Shown here: one piece after another, positions 22,700-30,018 of the stretch | How the letters are laid out: every line of letters begins with the position of its first letter | Numbering within the stretch: the first letter of the stretch is position 1 | Assembly (NCBI GenBank): GCA_900766585.1 | Contig: CAAFVV010000018.1 | Span: 1-30,095 of the forward strand | Direction: 5' to 3' | Origin: Clostridia bacterium | GTDB taxonomy: Bacteria; Bacillota; Clostridia; Oscillospirales; Acutalibacteraceae | DNA: 30,095 nt | Notes under the pieces: generated by a model | Database searches by the model: none | What the model saw: only the letters and a program-made list of their open reading frames with translations | Told to the model about the DNA's origin: nothing | Position numbers and translations under genes: made by a program

Positions 22700-23199
22700 T
22701 TTTCCGGCTGATAAAACTTATTGAAGATATGCACGATGCAGTCCTTCGGAATGTCCCTGCCGTGGTTTGAGACAGAGGACGGAAAGGCGGTCGCCGCTTT
22801 CCGTAATGGCGACCGACACGGTGCCGTTCGGCTCGGAAAACTTGATCGCATTGTCCAGCAGATTAATCCACACCTGCTTGAGCAGCTCCTCATTGGCGTA
22901 GATGAGATGCTCGCCGAACTGCATGTCCATGCAGAGCTCCTTAGGTGTCCATTTTTCCGCCAGCAGCAAAACGGCACCGCGGATCTGCTCGGACAGATTC
23001 AGCACATTGACCGCCATCGCGGAGAGCCGCAGCGACTCCTCCCCGATGACCTCGAGGTATTCCTCCTTTTGCGCATCCGTGAGGTTTCCGCGGCGCAGCA
23101 GCTTCGTAAAGCCCGCGATGGAGACAATCGGCGTTTTAAATTCGTGGGAGAAATTGTTGATAAAATCGCTGTTTGCCAGCGAATCGAGCTTTTCGATGA
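22700..23199 (-). pseudogene. Histidine kinase remnant (HisKA and partial ATPase domain)
   Basis: On the minus strand the text runs through a phosphoacceptor block with the autophosphorylated His in FINNFSHEFKTPIVSIAGF, then an ATPase N box LLKQVWINLLDNAIKFSEPNG and VSVAITESGDRLSV. The frame then shifts by one base near 22775-22782 (an extra C in GTCCTCTG). The next frame continues as SVSNHGRDIPKDCIVHIFNKFYQ and stops making sense near 22700. The G boxes that complete the ATP site are gone, and so are the sensor and membrane parts. It cannot be a working kinase. It directly follows a response regulator fragment. Confidence 0.8.
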
Positions 23200-23371
23200 T
23201 CCGTCCAGCTTCGGCATCATGACATCCAATACGACCAGGTCGATGTGCTCCCGGTCCAAAATCGCCAGCGCCTCCTCTCCGTCGGCTGCCGTGGTCACGG
23301 TGTAGCCGGCGTTTTCCAGCACGGCACAGAGCAGCCTGCAGGTGTGCCTGTTGTCATCTGCCACGAAACAT
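23200..23371 (-). pseudogene. Response regulator receiver fragment
   Basis: ADDNRHTCRLLCAVLENAGY and ALAILDREHIDLVVLDVMMPKLDG are the first half of a receiver domain: the acidic pair (ADD) and the phosphoacceptor Asp in VVLDVMMP. Just after KLDG the text switches to histidine kinase sequence in another frame. The rest of the receiver and the DNA-binding domain are missing. A good ribosome site (GAGGAGGG) is followed by ATG TTT, one base out of frame with the receiver; removing one T would give MFVADDNR. A GTG in frame at 23364 could be a weak replacement start. Confidence 0.75.
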
Positions 23372-23484
23372 AGCGGCCCTCCTCGGCTGCGGTTGATAGG
23401 ACAAAGAGTATAGGACTATTTTACGGTATCGGGCGCGGCGTGTCAGTGCCGGATCGCCGGTCTTCCTGAAAGAACGCCAAAAGT

Positions 23485-23515
23485 GGCTGCCGGCGCATTT
23501 CATGCGCCGGCAGCC
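23485..23515 (-). terminator. Terminator of the oleate hydratase gene
   Basis: GGCTGCCGGCGCA pairs perfectly with TGCGCCGGCAGCC (13 bp). On the minus strand it is followed by ACTTTTGG, a short T run. It is about 20 bases beyond the ohyA stop. The stretch between it and the response regulator fragment (23372-23484) shows nothing else. Confidence 0.7.
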
Positions 23516-23535
23516 GCTTGACTGCTTTGTACGGA

Positions 23536-25329
23536 TCACTCGACGAGTCCGCTTTCCTTCAGCAAAATCTCGAGATCGGTTCCCTTGGTCTTTTTCAGCA
23601 CGATCTTCAGCAACTCCTTTTCGGCAAAGGAGAGCTTCGCCTCGCTGATCGGCTTTTTGTCGATCGCATAGTAGCAGGCGCGCAGGATTTCGCGCACGTC
23701 GTATTTGCTGCCCCAGACCTCCGGCACGCCGCGGTCGATATCCAGCAGCGTATAGACCGACTCCATGCCGGTACGCATGGAATATTCGGTAGTGAAGATG
23801 GTGTCGCGCGGGGTTTCGGCAAACTGTCCGATGAAGGCGAAGTTCACGGCGCCGTCCGGCACGATCTTCGGGCGGTCGGATTCCTTGCGCGGCTGGAAGA
23901 ACGCGTTGATATACGGCATGAAACAGGTCGTGGTGTTGCAGGCATCGTGTGCCAGCGTGTCGATCCGATCCTCCGGCACGCCGATGTGATACAGCCACTC
24001 GCGGCAGACCTCCTCGCCGGTGCAGTCGCGCATCGCCTTCTTCACATAGTTGCCCTCTTTATTGGTGTTCAGCGAATACAGCCACACGAGCACCATGTTT
24101 TTGTCCTGTGCCTTAAACTGAGGCTGACGGTTGATCGTCCAGGAGAGGTACCAGTTGTCGGTGCTGTCCCTGACGGTCACAATGCCGCCGGTCGTCACCT
24201 TGCCGGAGCGCGGGTCGCGTTTGCAGATATTCATGATGTGCCGGATAACCTCCTCGTCGGAGGTTGCCACCGTGGCACTCATCCAGTTGGTGGCATCGAC
24301 ATCGCTGCAGAAATTGTCTGGGTTGCCGTATTCACCGTGTTTCGCCTGCGCGGCAATGGCTTTCCACATATCCCACGACTCGCCGAAGCCGTTTTTCACG
24401 CCGGAGAGATCGGGCGCATGGGTCTGATCGCCGTAGCAGGAGGTGTCGGTGCAGCAGCCATTGGTGATAAACACGAGATCGTCCTCGATGAGGTCAATCG
24501 TCTGCTCCTTGCCGTCCTTGACATAGACGATCTGCCGGGCGACCTTTTTGTCACCCTCGGTTTCAATGACGACATTTTTGACATCCATGCCGTATTCGAT
24601 GCGCACGCCGTGTGACTCCAGATATTTTACGAGCGGCAGGATCATGCTCTCATACTGGTTGTACTTGGTGAAGCGCAGGGCACTGAAATCGGGCAGGCCG
24701 TCAATATGGTGGACATAGCGGCAGAGATAGCGCTTCATTTCGAGCGCACTCGACCAGCGCTGGAAAGCAAACATCGTCTGCCAATAGAGCCAGAAGTTCG
24801 TGCTCCAGAAGGACTCCGGCAGCACATCGGAGATTTTCTTGTCCTCCAGATCCTTTTCCGGGGTCAAAAACAGCTTGGACAGCGCCATGGCGGAGTCCTT
24901 GTCCAGTTTGAACTGCTTATCGGTGTGGGCGTCCTCGCCACGGTTTACGGTGGCCCGGCAGAGGGAGTAGTTTGGGTCGTGCTTGTTGAGCCAGTAGTAT
25001 TCATCCAGCACCGACACGCCCGGTGTCTCGATGGACGGCACATCGCGGAAGGTGTCCCACATGACCTCAAAGTGATTGTCCATCTCGCGGCCGCCGCGCA
25101 TGAAGAAGCCCTTGGTGACATCCTTTCTGCCGTCGCAGCTGCCGCCGGCCAGCTCCAGTTTTTCCAGCAGATGAATATGCTCGCCCTTCATCTGTCCGTC
25201 GCGGACCAGATAGAAGGCAGCCGTCAGCCCGGCAAGTCCGGTGCCGATGATATAAGCGGATTTTTTGTCCACGTCCTTCGGCTTTTCGGGATGGGCAAAG
25301 GATTCATACGTTCCTGCAGAGTAATACAT
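23536..25329 (-). CDS. ohyA: Oleate hydratase
   Basis: A FAD-dependent hydratase that adds water to the cis-9 double bond of oleic and linoleic acid, giving 10-hydroxystearate-type products; it is common in gut bacteria as a detoxifying enzyme (formerly 'myosin-cross-reactive antigen'). The 597 residues show the FAD loop YIIGTGLAGLTAAFYL (26-41) and the signature FFMRGGREMDNHFEVMWD. Glu82 in RGGRE is at the position of the acidic catalytic residue of characterised enzymes. HIDGLPDFSALRFTKYNQYESMILPL and FVFITNGCCTDTSCYGDQ-like blocks are also typical, as is the late AFIGQFAETPRDTIFTTEYS. The length is slightly above 590, as usual. GGAGG lies before the ATG. The TetR gene just upstream is its likely regulator. 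Confidence 0.96.
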   Translation of the reverse strand: MYYSAGTYESFAHPEKPKDVDKKSAYIIGTGLAGLTAAFYLVRDGQMKGEHIHLLEKLELAGGSCDGRKDVTKGFFMRGGREMDNHFEVMWDTFRDVPSIETPGVSVLDEYYWLNKHDPNYSLCRATVNRGEDAHTDKQFKLDKDSAMALSKLFLTPEKDLEDKKISDVLPESFWSTNFWLYWQTMFAFQRWSSALEMKRYLCRYVHHIDGLPDFSALRFTKYNQYESMILPLVKYLESHGVRIEYGMDVKNVVIETEGDKKVARQIVYVKDGKEQTIDLIEDDLVFITNGCCTDTSCYGDQTHAPDLSGVKNGFGESWDMWKAIAAQAKHGEYGNPDNFCSDVDATNWMSATVATSDEEVIRHIMNICKRDPRSGKVTTGGIVTVRDSTDNWYLSWTINRQPQFKAQDKNMVLVWLYSLNTNKEGNYVKKAMRDCTGEEVCREWLYHIGVPEDRIDTLAHDACNTTTCFMPYINAFFQPRKESDRPKIVPDGAVNFAFIGQFAETPRDTIFTTEYSMRTGMESVYTLLDIDRGVPEVWGSKYDVREILRACYYAIDKKPISEAKLSFAEKELLKIVLKKTKGTDLEILLKESGLVE

Positions 25330-25363
25330 GACGAAACCTCCTGTGTTTTTTGTTTATGCCCTC

Positions 25364-25369
25364 ATTATA
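25364..25369 (-). promoter_or_regulatory. -10 element of the ohyA promoter
   Basis: On the minus strand a perfect TATAAT lies 35 bases before the ATG. The -35 position reads ATGGTA, far from consensus, so regulation or an activator is likely. Confidence 0.55.
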
Positions 25370-25398
25370 CCCGTTTCCGCCCGGTTTACCATAGACAG

Positions 25399-25432
25399 AA
25401 AAAGCCCCGTGATAAAAGTCTTATCACAGGGC
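25399..25432 (-). terminator. Terminator of the tetR-type gene
   Basis: GCCC-x-GTGATAA pairs with TTATCAC-x-GGGC, followed on the minus strand by TTTTT. It lies between the TetR stop (25477) and the ohyA promoter. The stem contains a TGATAA inverted repeat that could also be an operator. Confidence 0.75.
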
Positions 25433-25448
25433 AGAAAAGTGTAAAAAT

Positions 25449-25476
25449 TTTTATCAAAAGCGGGAAAATGATAAAA
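25449..25476. repeat. TGATAAAA inverted repeat near the TetR stop
   Basis: TTTTATCA at 25449-25456 and TGATAAAA at 25469-25476 are inverted, 12 bases apart. The same TGATAA motif forms the terminator stem at 25404-25432. The repeats may be TetR operator sites or just part of the 3' end. Confidence 0.4.
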
Positions 25477-26031
25477 TCAGAGCTTAAAGCGGGACAGCGC
25501 CGCCGACATGGAGCCTTTCATCAGCCGGGCGAGCCGGTCGACGACCGACTGCGGATCATCCCGCATATCGTCCTTGATCCAGTCAAGCATCAGTCCAATA
25601 AATATATAGGAATATATCTGGGCAATGAACTTTTTGTCCTCGTCCCGGACGGTCATATTGCCTGCCTCTTCGTTGATCACATCCAGCAAAAGCCGGTCTA
25701 CGAGCGGCTGCAGGTATTTTTCGACCTGCTCTCTGTGAACGCAGCGGTAGACATTTAAAATAAATGGCTTATTCTCTTGTACCGCCTCAAAGATCTGCAG
25801 CAGCCCCTGATGCCAGGTCTCATAGGTCTTTTTCTCATCGAGTGCGCGTTTGGCATCCTCAAGGCAGGACCATTCCACCAGATCGTAAATATCCTTGAAA
25901 TGATAATAGAAGGTCATGCGGTTAATGCCGCAGTCGTCCGCGATGTCGCCCACCGTGATCTTCGTGAGCGGCTTTTTCAGCAGCAGATTCTTCAGTGACT
26001 GTTCCAATGCGCGTTTGGTTATCTGTGACAC
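25477..26031 (-). CDS. TetR/AcrR family regulator
   Basis: The 184-residue protein has the TetR N-terminal helix-turn-helix (about 22-48: LTKITVGDIADDCGINRMTFYYHFKD). The C-terminal ligand domain resembles the TetR-like group with the late FIAQIYSYIFIGLMLDWIKDDM segment. The start is a GTG with GGGAGG eleven bases upstream. It lies directly upstream of ohyA on the same strand, separated by 147 bases holding its terminator and the ohyA promoter. Regulators of this type often sit beside oleate hydratase genes and respond to fatty acids; that link here is inferred from position. A TATGAT-type -10 may lie in its leader, without a clear -35. Confidence 0.88.
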   Translation of the reverse strand: MSQITKRALEQSLKNLLLKKPLTKITVGDIADDCGINRMTFYYHFKDIYDLVEWSCLEDAKRALDEKKTYETWHQGLLQIFEAVQENKPFILNVYRCVHREQVEKYLQPLVDRLLLDVINEEAGNMTVRDEDKKFIAQIYSYIFIGLMLDWIKDDMRDDPQSVVDRLARLMKGSMSAALSRFKL

Positions 26032-26253
26032 AGCTGCGGATACCTCCCTCTCGGCCGATTATTTTCCCGTATCATCGTATCATACCCGTGCAGAAAAATT
26101 GTAAACGAAAACAAAATTTTTGAAAATGCCCGCAGTTTCGTTTCAGTTTAGAATTTCCTCCTAGACTTTTGGCAGAAAGACGAGTTTTTGCGCACGCTTC
26201 CGCCTGTCAGGCACGGTGCGCGCGGGGACCGTTGTCAGGGAGGAAGTCAGCCT

Positions 26254-27172
26254 ATGGCAGAGACGTATATTCTCTATAACCCCTGCGCAGGCGGAGCGGA
26301 AGCCCAAACGGCCGTGAAAGCCCTGCAGGAAGAAAACGCAGGTGCGGTGCTGATCAATATTTGCCGGATCAGCAGCTATGCCACCTTTTTTAACGGGCTG
26401 GAGCCGGAGGCTGCCGTGATCCTCTGCGGCGGAGACGGCACGCTGAACCGTTTTGTGAATGACATTGCCGGTGTGGAGGTCAAAAACAAGCTTTACTATT
26501 TTCCGACGGGCACCGGCAACGATCTCGCACGGGATATCGGTCAGACCCCCGTTTTCCTCTCCGGCGGTGTGCCTTGACCCATATGTGCAGGATCTGCCCG
26601 CCGTGAATGTCAACGGGATGTCCCGCCTGTTTTTGAACAACGTCGGTTTCGGCATCGACGGATACTGCTGCGAGGTCGGTGAGCGGCTGCGCGAGGACAA
26701 TAAAAAGCGGAAGGCCCCCAAACCGATCAACTATACCAGGATCGCTGTCACCGGGCTGCTGTTTCATTATGCGCCGAAAAATGCGGTGGTCACAGTGGAC
26801 GGAAAACGCCATACCTACAAAAAAGTCTGGCTGGCGACCGTCATGAACGGCAGATTCTACGGCGGGGGCATGATGCCGACACCGCATCAGAACAGACTGA
26901 GAAAAGACGGAAAAATATCCGTGCTGATAGTTCATGATGTAGGCAAGCTCCGCGCGCTGATGTCTTTTCCGTCGATCTTCAGCGGCGGACACCTGAAGCA
27001 TACCGGTCAGATGACCGTTCTTGAGAGGCCCACCGTACAGGTGGAGTTTGATCAGCCCGCGCCGCTGCAGATCGACGGCGAGATTGTGCGGGATGTCACA
27101 GCATATACCGCTTCTGCTGCGCAAGGCGGAAAAAAGAGCAGAACGGCAGCTGCGGTGTCCGCAGAAAAATGA
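26254..27172 (+). pseudogene. Diacylglycerol/lipid kinase (DAGK) gene with a central frameshift
   Basis: The first frame (ATG at 26254, GGGAGG site upstream) gives MAETYILYNPCAGGAE, then VILCGGDGTLNRFVND and FPTGTGNDLARDIG. These are the GGDGT and GTGND motifs of the DAGK catalytic domain, which phosphorylates lipids such as diacylglycerol using ATP. It stops at 26577. The sense continues without loss in the next frame as CLDPYVQDLPAVNVNGM, then FLNNVGFGIDGYCCEVGE and MNGRFYGGGMMPTPHQN, the beta-sandwich half of the same protein, to 27172. A single-base indel between about 26545 (a run of five C) and 26572 explains the break. Together the parts make a nearly full-length enzyme of about 305 residues. 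It could be a real frameshift mutation, a sequencing error in the C run, or less likely programmed slippage. Confidence 0.82.
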
Positions 27173-27200
27173 GGGAAAAAGAAAAATATTCCTGTTCGGT

Positions 27201-27521
27201 ATGAGAAAGAGCAGCGCCAAGGTGTATGTCCCGTCCTCGGACGGCATCCGGTTTGCCGATGTCGCCGATGAGGATGAAGCAAAGGAAAATCTCGCCGAGA
27301 TCGTCGATTACTTGCATAAGCCCAAGAAATATGCCGACGTCGGCGCCTCCATGCCCAAGGGCGTGCTGCTTGTCGGCCCTCCGGGCACCGGTAAAACCAT
27401 GCTGGCCAAAGCCGTGGCGGGCGGAGCGCAAAACAGGGGGAGACACAGGAGGTGTTCTGTGGTATACTTGTTTTTGACCGAGAAAATGATCGCTCCGCAA
27501 AACGGGGTGAAAAACAGATAA
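27201..27521 (+). pseudogene. Fragment of an FtsH-type AAA protease
   Basis: From about 27190 the frame gives KVYVPSSDGIRFADVADEDE, then AKENLAEIVDYLHKPKKYAD and MPKGVLLVGPPGTGKTMLAK. This is the start of the FtsH AAA domain, with Walker A GPPGTGKT. At AVAGGA (about 27430), where FtsH continues with ANVPFF, the sequence leaves the family and runs into unrelated codons to the stop at 27521. The membrane segments before and the Walker B, SRH and zinc protease parts after are all absent. It follows the DAGK gene by about 20 bases. A fragment of roughly 80 residues cannot be a working protease. Confidence 0.82.
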
Positions 27522-27560
27522 AACGCCTCTGCGGATACGCGCACGGCGGAAGGGAACGGA

Positions 27561-29480
27561 ATGCCTATGAGTAAACTACTGGTAATCGCGGAGGGACAGA
27601 GCGATATGCTGCGGGTGCTGGAAAGCTGCCCTGTCGGGATCGTCCGCATGGGGTCTGACGAGGCGCTGCACAGCGACCTGTCGGCGTTTGACGCCTACTG
27701 CGTGCTGGCGGGCGGACAGCGGCTGGATGCGCGCCTGCGGGTTCTGCTCGAGGCGGAGAACCGCCGCGGAAAACGGGTATTTTTAGAGGCGGTCGGTTCT
27801 TTTCTGACCATATACTCCGCCGAGCCGGAGGAGACCACGAAAAGCCGCCTTGTCTATGTTGAGCCGGAGACGGGAGAGGGGATCCCCGGGCTTTGCACCG
27901 GCGATCTTCTGGACGATGAGAGTAACCGCAGGATGAACCCGTATTATCTGACCGAGGATGCGGTGCCGCTGCTTGTCTACCGTGAGCGCGTTATCGCCCA
28001 CGCCCATACCGATATGCCCCGCGTGCAGCTGCTCGACGGCAGCAAGGCGGGCATGTGGCGCTGTGGGGATACGGTGCTGATGACCTCGTTTCTGCTGCGC
28101 AATTTCAACCGCGCGCGCTTTGCGCCCCGTGCGGCATGGCAAAGGGTGATCGTATTTATCGCCAAGTGGCTAACGGGCTGTGAGCCTGCGGCTCTGCCGG
28201 AGCGCACGGTCCGCTACGGTGCGGGAGCGGCGGCTTCCGCCGATTTTGACCGCTGCCGCCGCGAGGCGGTGGAGCGGGGGATCCGCTGGCTGCACGGCTT
28301 CCTTGTGGACGGAGGGTGCGGCGGCATCCGGGAGGGACTTCGCCACAATATCGACCCGGAGGGGCGGCAAGGCGCGGCAAAGGATATCCGCTCCGACTGC
28401 TGCGGCGAGGCGGCGGGCGCATTCCGGTTCTATGCCCGCCTGACCGGCAGCGAAATCAACCGGCAGTATGCAGAGGCACTCTGCGCGTTTATTCACGGAC
28501 CGATGGTGGAAAAGGGCGGCGTGCTCGACGGCATGATGCGCTGGAGCGATGCCGCGTTTAGCATCTGCTATCAGGACGACGCGGCACGGGCGGTGCTGCC
28601 GCAGCTGTACGCCTGCCTGTTTCTGGGTGAGAGGGACGGGCTGCCGGCGGTCTGCCGCGTGCTCGACTTCCTCGTGCGCACGACGGCACAGGACGGCAAC
28701 CGCGAGTGGCGGACGGACAATGCCTACACGACCGAAGCATCGGCTGCCGTTCTGCGCGCGGCGGAGCACGGCACGCCCTCGGCGCATTACAACGCCTATT
28801 ACCACGCGGCGCTGCTGTTTGCCTATATGGCTGATCCGAGCCGGACAGAGTATCTCGCGACGGCGCGGCGCGGGCTGATGACGCTCATGGAAAAATATCC
28901 GGACACCCGCCGCGAGCAGAGTGAGACGGAGGAGATGTGCCGCCTGATCCTGCCGCTCGCCGCCTTGTATGCCGCAACACGGGAGGAGCGGTACCGCGAC
29001 ATGCTGTACCGCGTGACGGACGATCTGCAAAAACACCGCCATCCCTGTGGCGGCTATGCGGAATGGGATACCGGCTATACAGCCGTCTGTTCGCGTGAAT
29101 CGACGGGTGAATGCTCGATCCTGACCAAAAACGGCGACCCGGTGGCGGATCTGCTGTATTCCTGCAACTGGCTGCCGCTCGGCTTCGCCTATGCCTATCA
29201 TGTGACGGGCGACGAGCGTTTCGATAAGCTGTGGCGCGGGATCGCAGGCTTTTGCCTGCAAACGCAGATGTACAGCGACGACCCGCTGACCGACGGCGGC
29301 TGGTGCCGCGCCTTTGACATGGAGCGGAACGAAGCCTATGCGGCGCCGCACGACTGCGGCTGGGCGACCTATGCCGCCGAGACCGGCTGGACGGCGGCGG
29401 AGATTCTGATGGGGCTGATGCTGCCGGATATTTTGGCGCTTGCGGAGAAAAAGGGGGAGAGATCCGATGGACAGAAATAA
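27561..29480 (+). CDS. Uncharacterised 639-residue protein, possible (alpha/alpha)6 glycosidase
   Basis: The N-terminal ~180 residues look like a Rossmann/glutamine-amidotransferase-like domain (KLLVIAEGQSDMLRVL, FDAYCVLAGGQRLDARLRVLLEAENRRGKRVFLEAVG), as in some glycosidases. From about 225 to the end the text is helical with repeated aromatic and acidic patterns (RCRREAVERGIRWLHGFL; NAYYHAALLFAYMAD; GGYAEWDTGYTA; SCNWLPLGFAYAYHVTGDERF). This is like the six-hairpin glycosidase barrel. Candidate acid residues are in DIRSDCCGEAAGAF and GYAEWDTGYTA, but I cannot assign them. There is no signal peptide, so it would act in the cytoplasm. GGAAGGG lies six bases before ATG 27561. It is intact although both neighbours are fragments. 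Family and substrate are unknown. Confidence 0.72.
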   Translation: MPMSKLLVIAEGQSDMLRVLESCPVGIVRMGSDEALHSDLSAFDAYCVLAGGQRLDARLRVLLEAENRRGKRVFLEAVGSFLTIYSAEPEETTKSRLVYVEPETGEGIPGLCTGDLLDDESNRRMNPYYLTEDAVPLLVYRERVIAHAHTDMPRVQLLDGSKAGMWRCGDTVLMTSFLLRNFNRARFAPRAAWQRVIVFIAKWLTGCEPAALPERTVRYGAGAAASADFDRCRREAVERGIRWLHGFLVDGGCGGIREGLRHNIDPEGRQGAAKDIRSDCCGEAAGAFRFYARLTGSEINRQYAEALCAFIHGPMVEKGGVLDGMMRWSDAAFSICYQDDAARAVLPQLYACLFLGERDGLPAVCRVLDFLVRTTAQDGNREWRTDNAYTTEASAAVLRAAEHGTPSAHYNAYYHAALLFAYMADPSRTEYLATARRGLMTLMEKYPDTRREQSETEEMCRLILPLAALYAATREERYRDMLYRVTDDLQKHRHPCGGYAEWDTGYTAVCSRESTGECSILTKNGDPVADLLYSCNWLPLGFAYAYHVTGDERFDKLWRGIAGFCLQTQMYSDDPLTDGGWCRAFDMERNEAYAAPHDCGWATYAAETGWTAAEILMGLMLPDILALAEKKGERSDGQK

Positions 29481-29522
29481 GCTGCGCGGCGTGCGCCGCC
29501 TTGTGTGGACGCAGCTGGCGGA
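29467..29522 (+). pseudogene. 5' start of an unknown gene, interrupted
   Basis: GGGGGAGAG lies six bases before an ATG at 29467 that overlaps the end of the preceding gene by 14 bases, the normal layout of an operon partner. About 18 codons follow (MDRNKLRGVRRLVWTQLA), after which the frame loses sense and an alpha/beta hydrolase remnant begins in another frame. The read-through frame stops at 29655. The original gene is unknown. Confidence 0.45.
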
Positions 29523-29933
29523 ATGCAGCTGCCGTCTAATGTTCACGGTATCATGGCAGACTGCGGCTTTACCTCTGCCAATGCCATATGGAGACATATC
29601 GCCAAGGATAATCTGCATATCCGGTTCGGCGTGCGCGGCGCGATCGCCGATATGATGTGCCGCCAGAAAATACAGATGGGGTCAAAGGAGTATTCGACCG
29701 TCGAGGCGCTTAAAAATGCGCAGGCTCCCGTCATTTTTGCCCACGGTGCAGACGATCATTTTGTCCCGGTGGAGATGACCTATGAAAACTATGCGGCCTG
29801 TGCAACGCCGAAGGATCTGCTGATTGTTCCGGGCGCGGATCACGGCATGAGCTATTTTATGGAGCCGGAAAAGTATGAAAATGCCGTAAAAGCGTTTTGG
29901 GCAAAAAATGACAGAACCGGCAAAGGGGCGTAA
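29505..29933 (+). pseudogene. C-terminal half of an alpha/beta hydrolase
   Basis: LPSNVHGIMADCGFTSANAIW is the segment that follows the nucleophile elbow in one family of membrane-anchored alpha/beta hydrolases. EYSTVEALKNAQAPVIFAHG with ADDHFVPVEM gives the catalytic Asp, and PGADHGMSYF the catalytic His. The N-terminal half with the Ser elbow and membrane helix is missing. The sense starts near 29520, so the ~140 residues read from GTG 29505 cannot be an active enzyme. The junction contains the direct repeat GCAGCTG (29511-29517 and 29524-29530), compatible with a deletion at short homology. Confidence 0.75.
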
Positions 29934-29979
29934 GACCCGGCAGGGCGGCGCAGTGTAAACAGACAAAAAGCGGACGAAG

Positions 29980-30018
29980 GGGCTGTCGCAAGAGCGAAAG
30001 AATCGCGAGCGGCAGCCC
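29980..30018. other. GC hairpin resembling the end of a transposable element
   Basis: GGGCTGTCGC (29980-29989) pairs with GCGGCAGCCC (30009-30018) with one G-T pair. No T run follows, so it is a poor terminator. A GGGGCTGTCGCAA-type end followed by an AT-rich leader is reminiscent of insertion-sequence termini of the IS1182 kind. The leader (30019-30092) ends with AGAGGG and an ATG on the last three bases of the window, where a gene may begin. The identification is tentative. Confidence 0.3.

Noticed and set aside
28170..29618. A 482-codon minus-strand open frame opposite the 639-residue protein
   Set aside because: It has no ribosome site or recognisable motif; the plus-strand frame has a good start and an ordinary protein composition.
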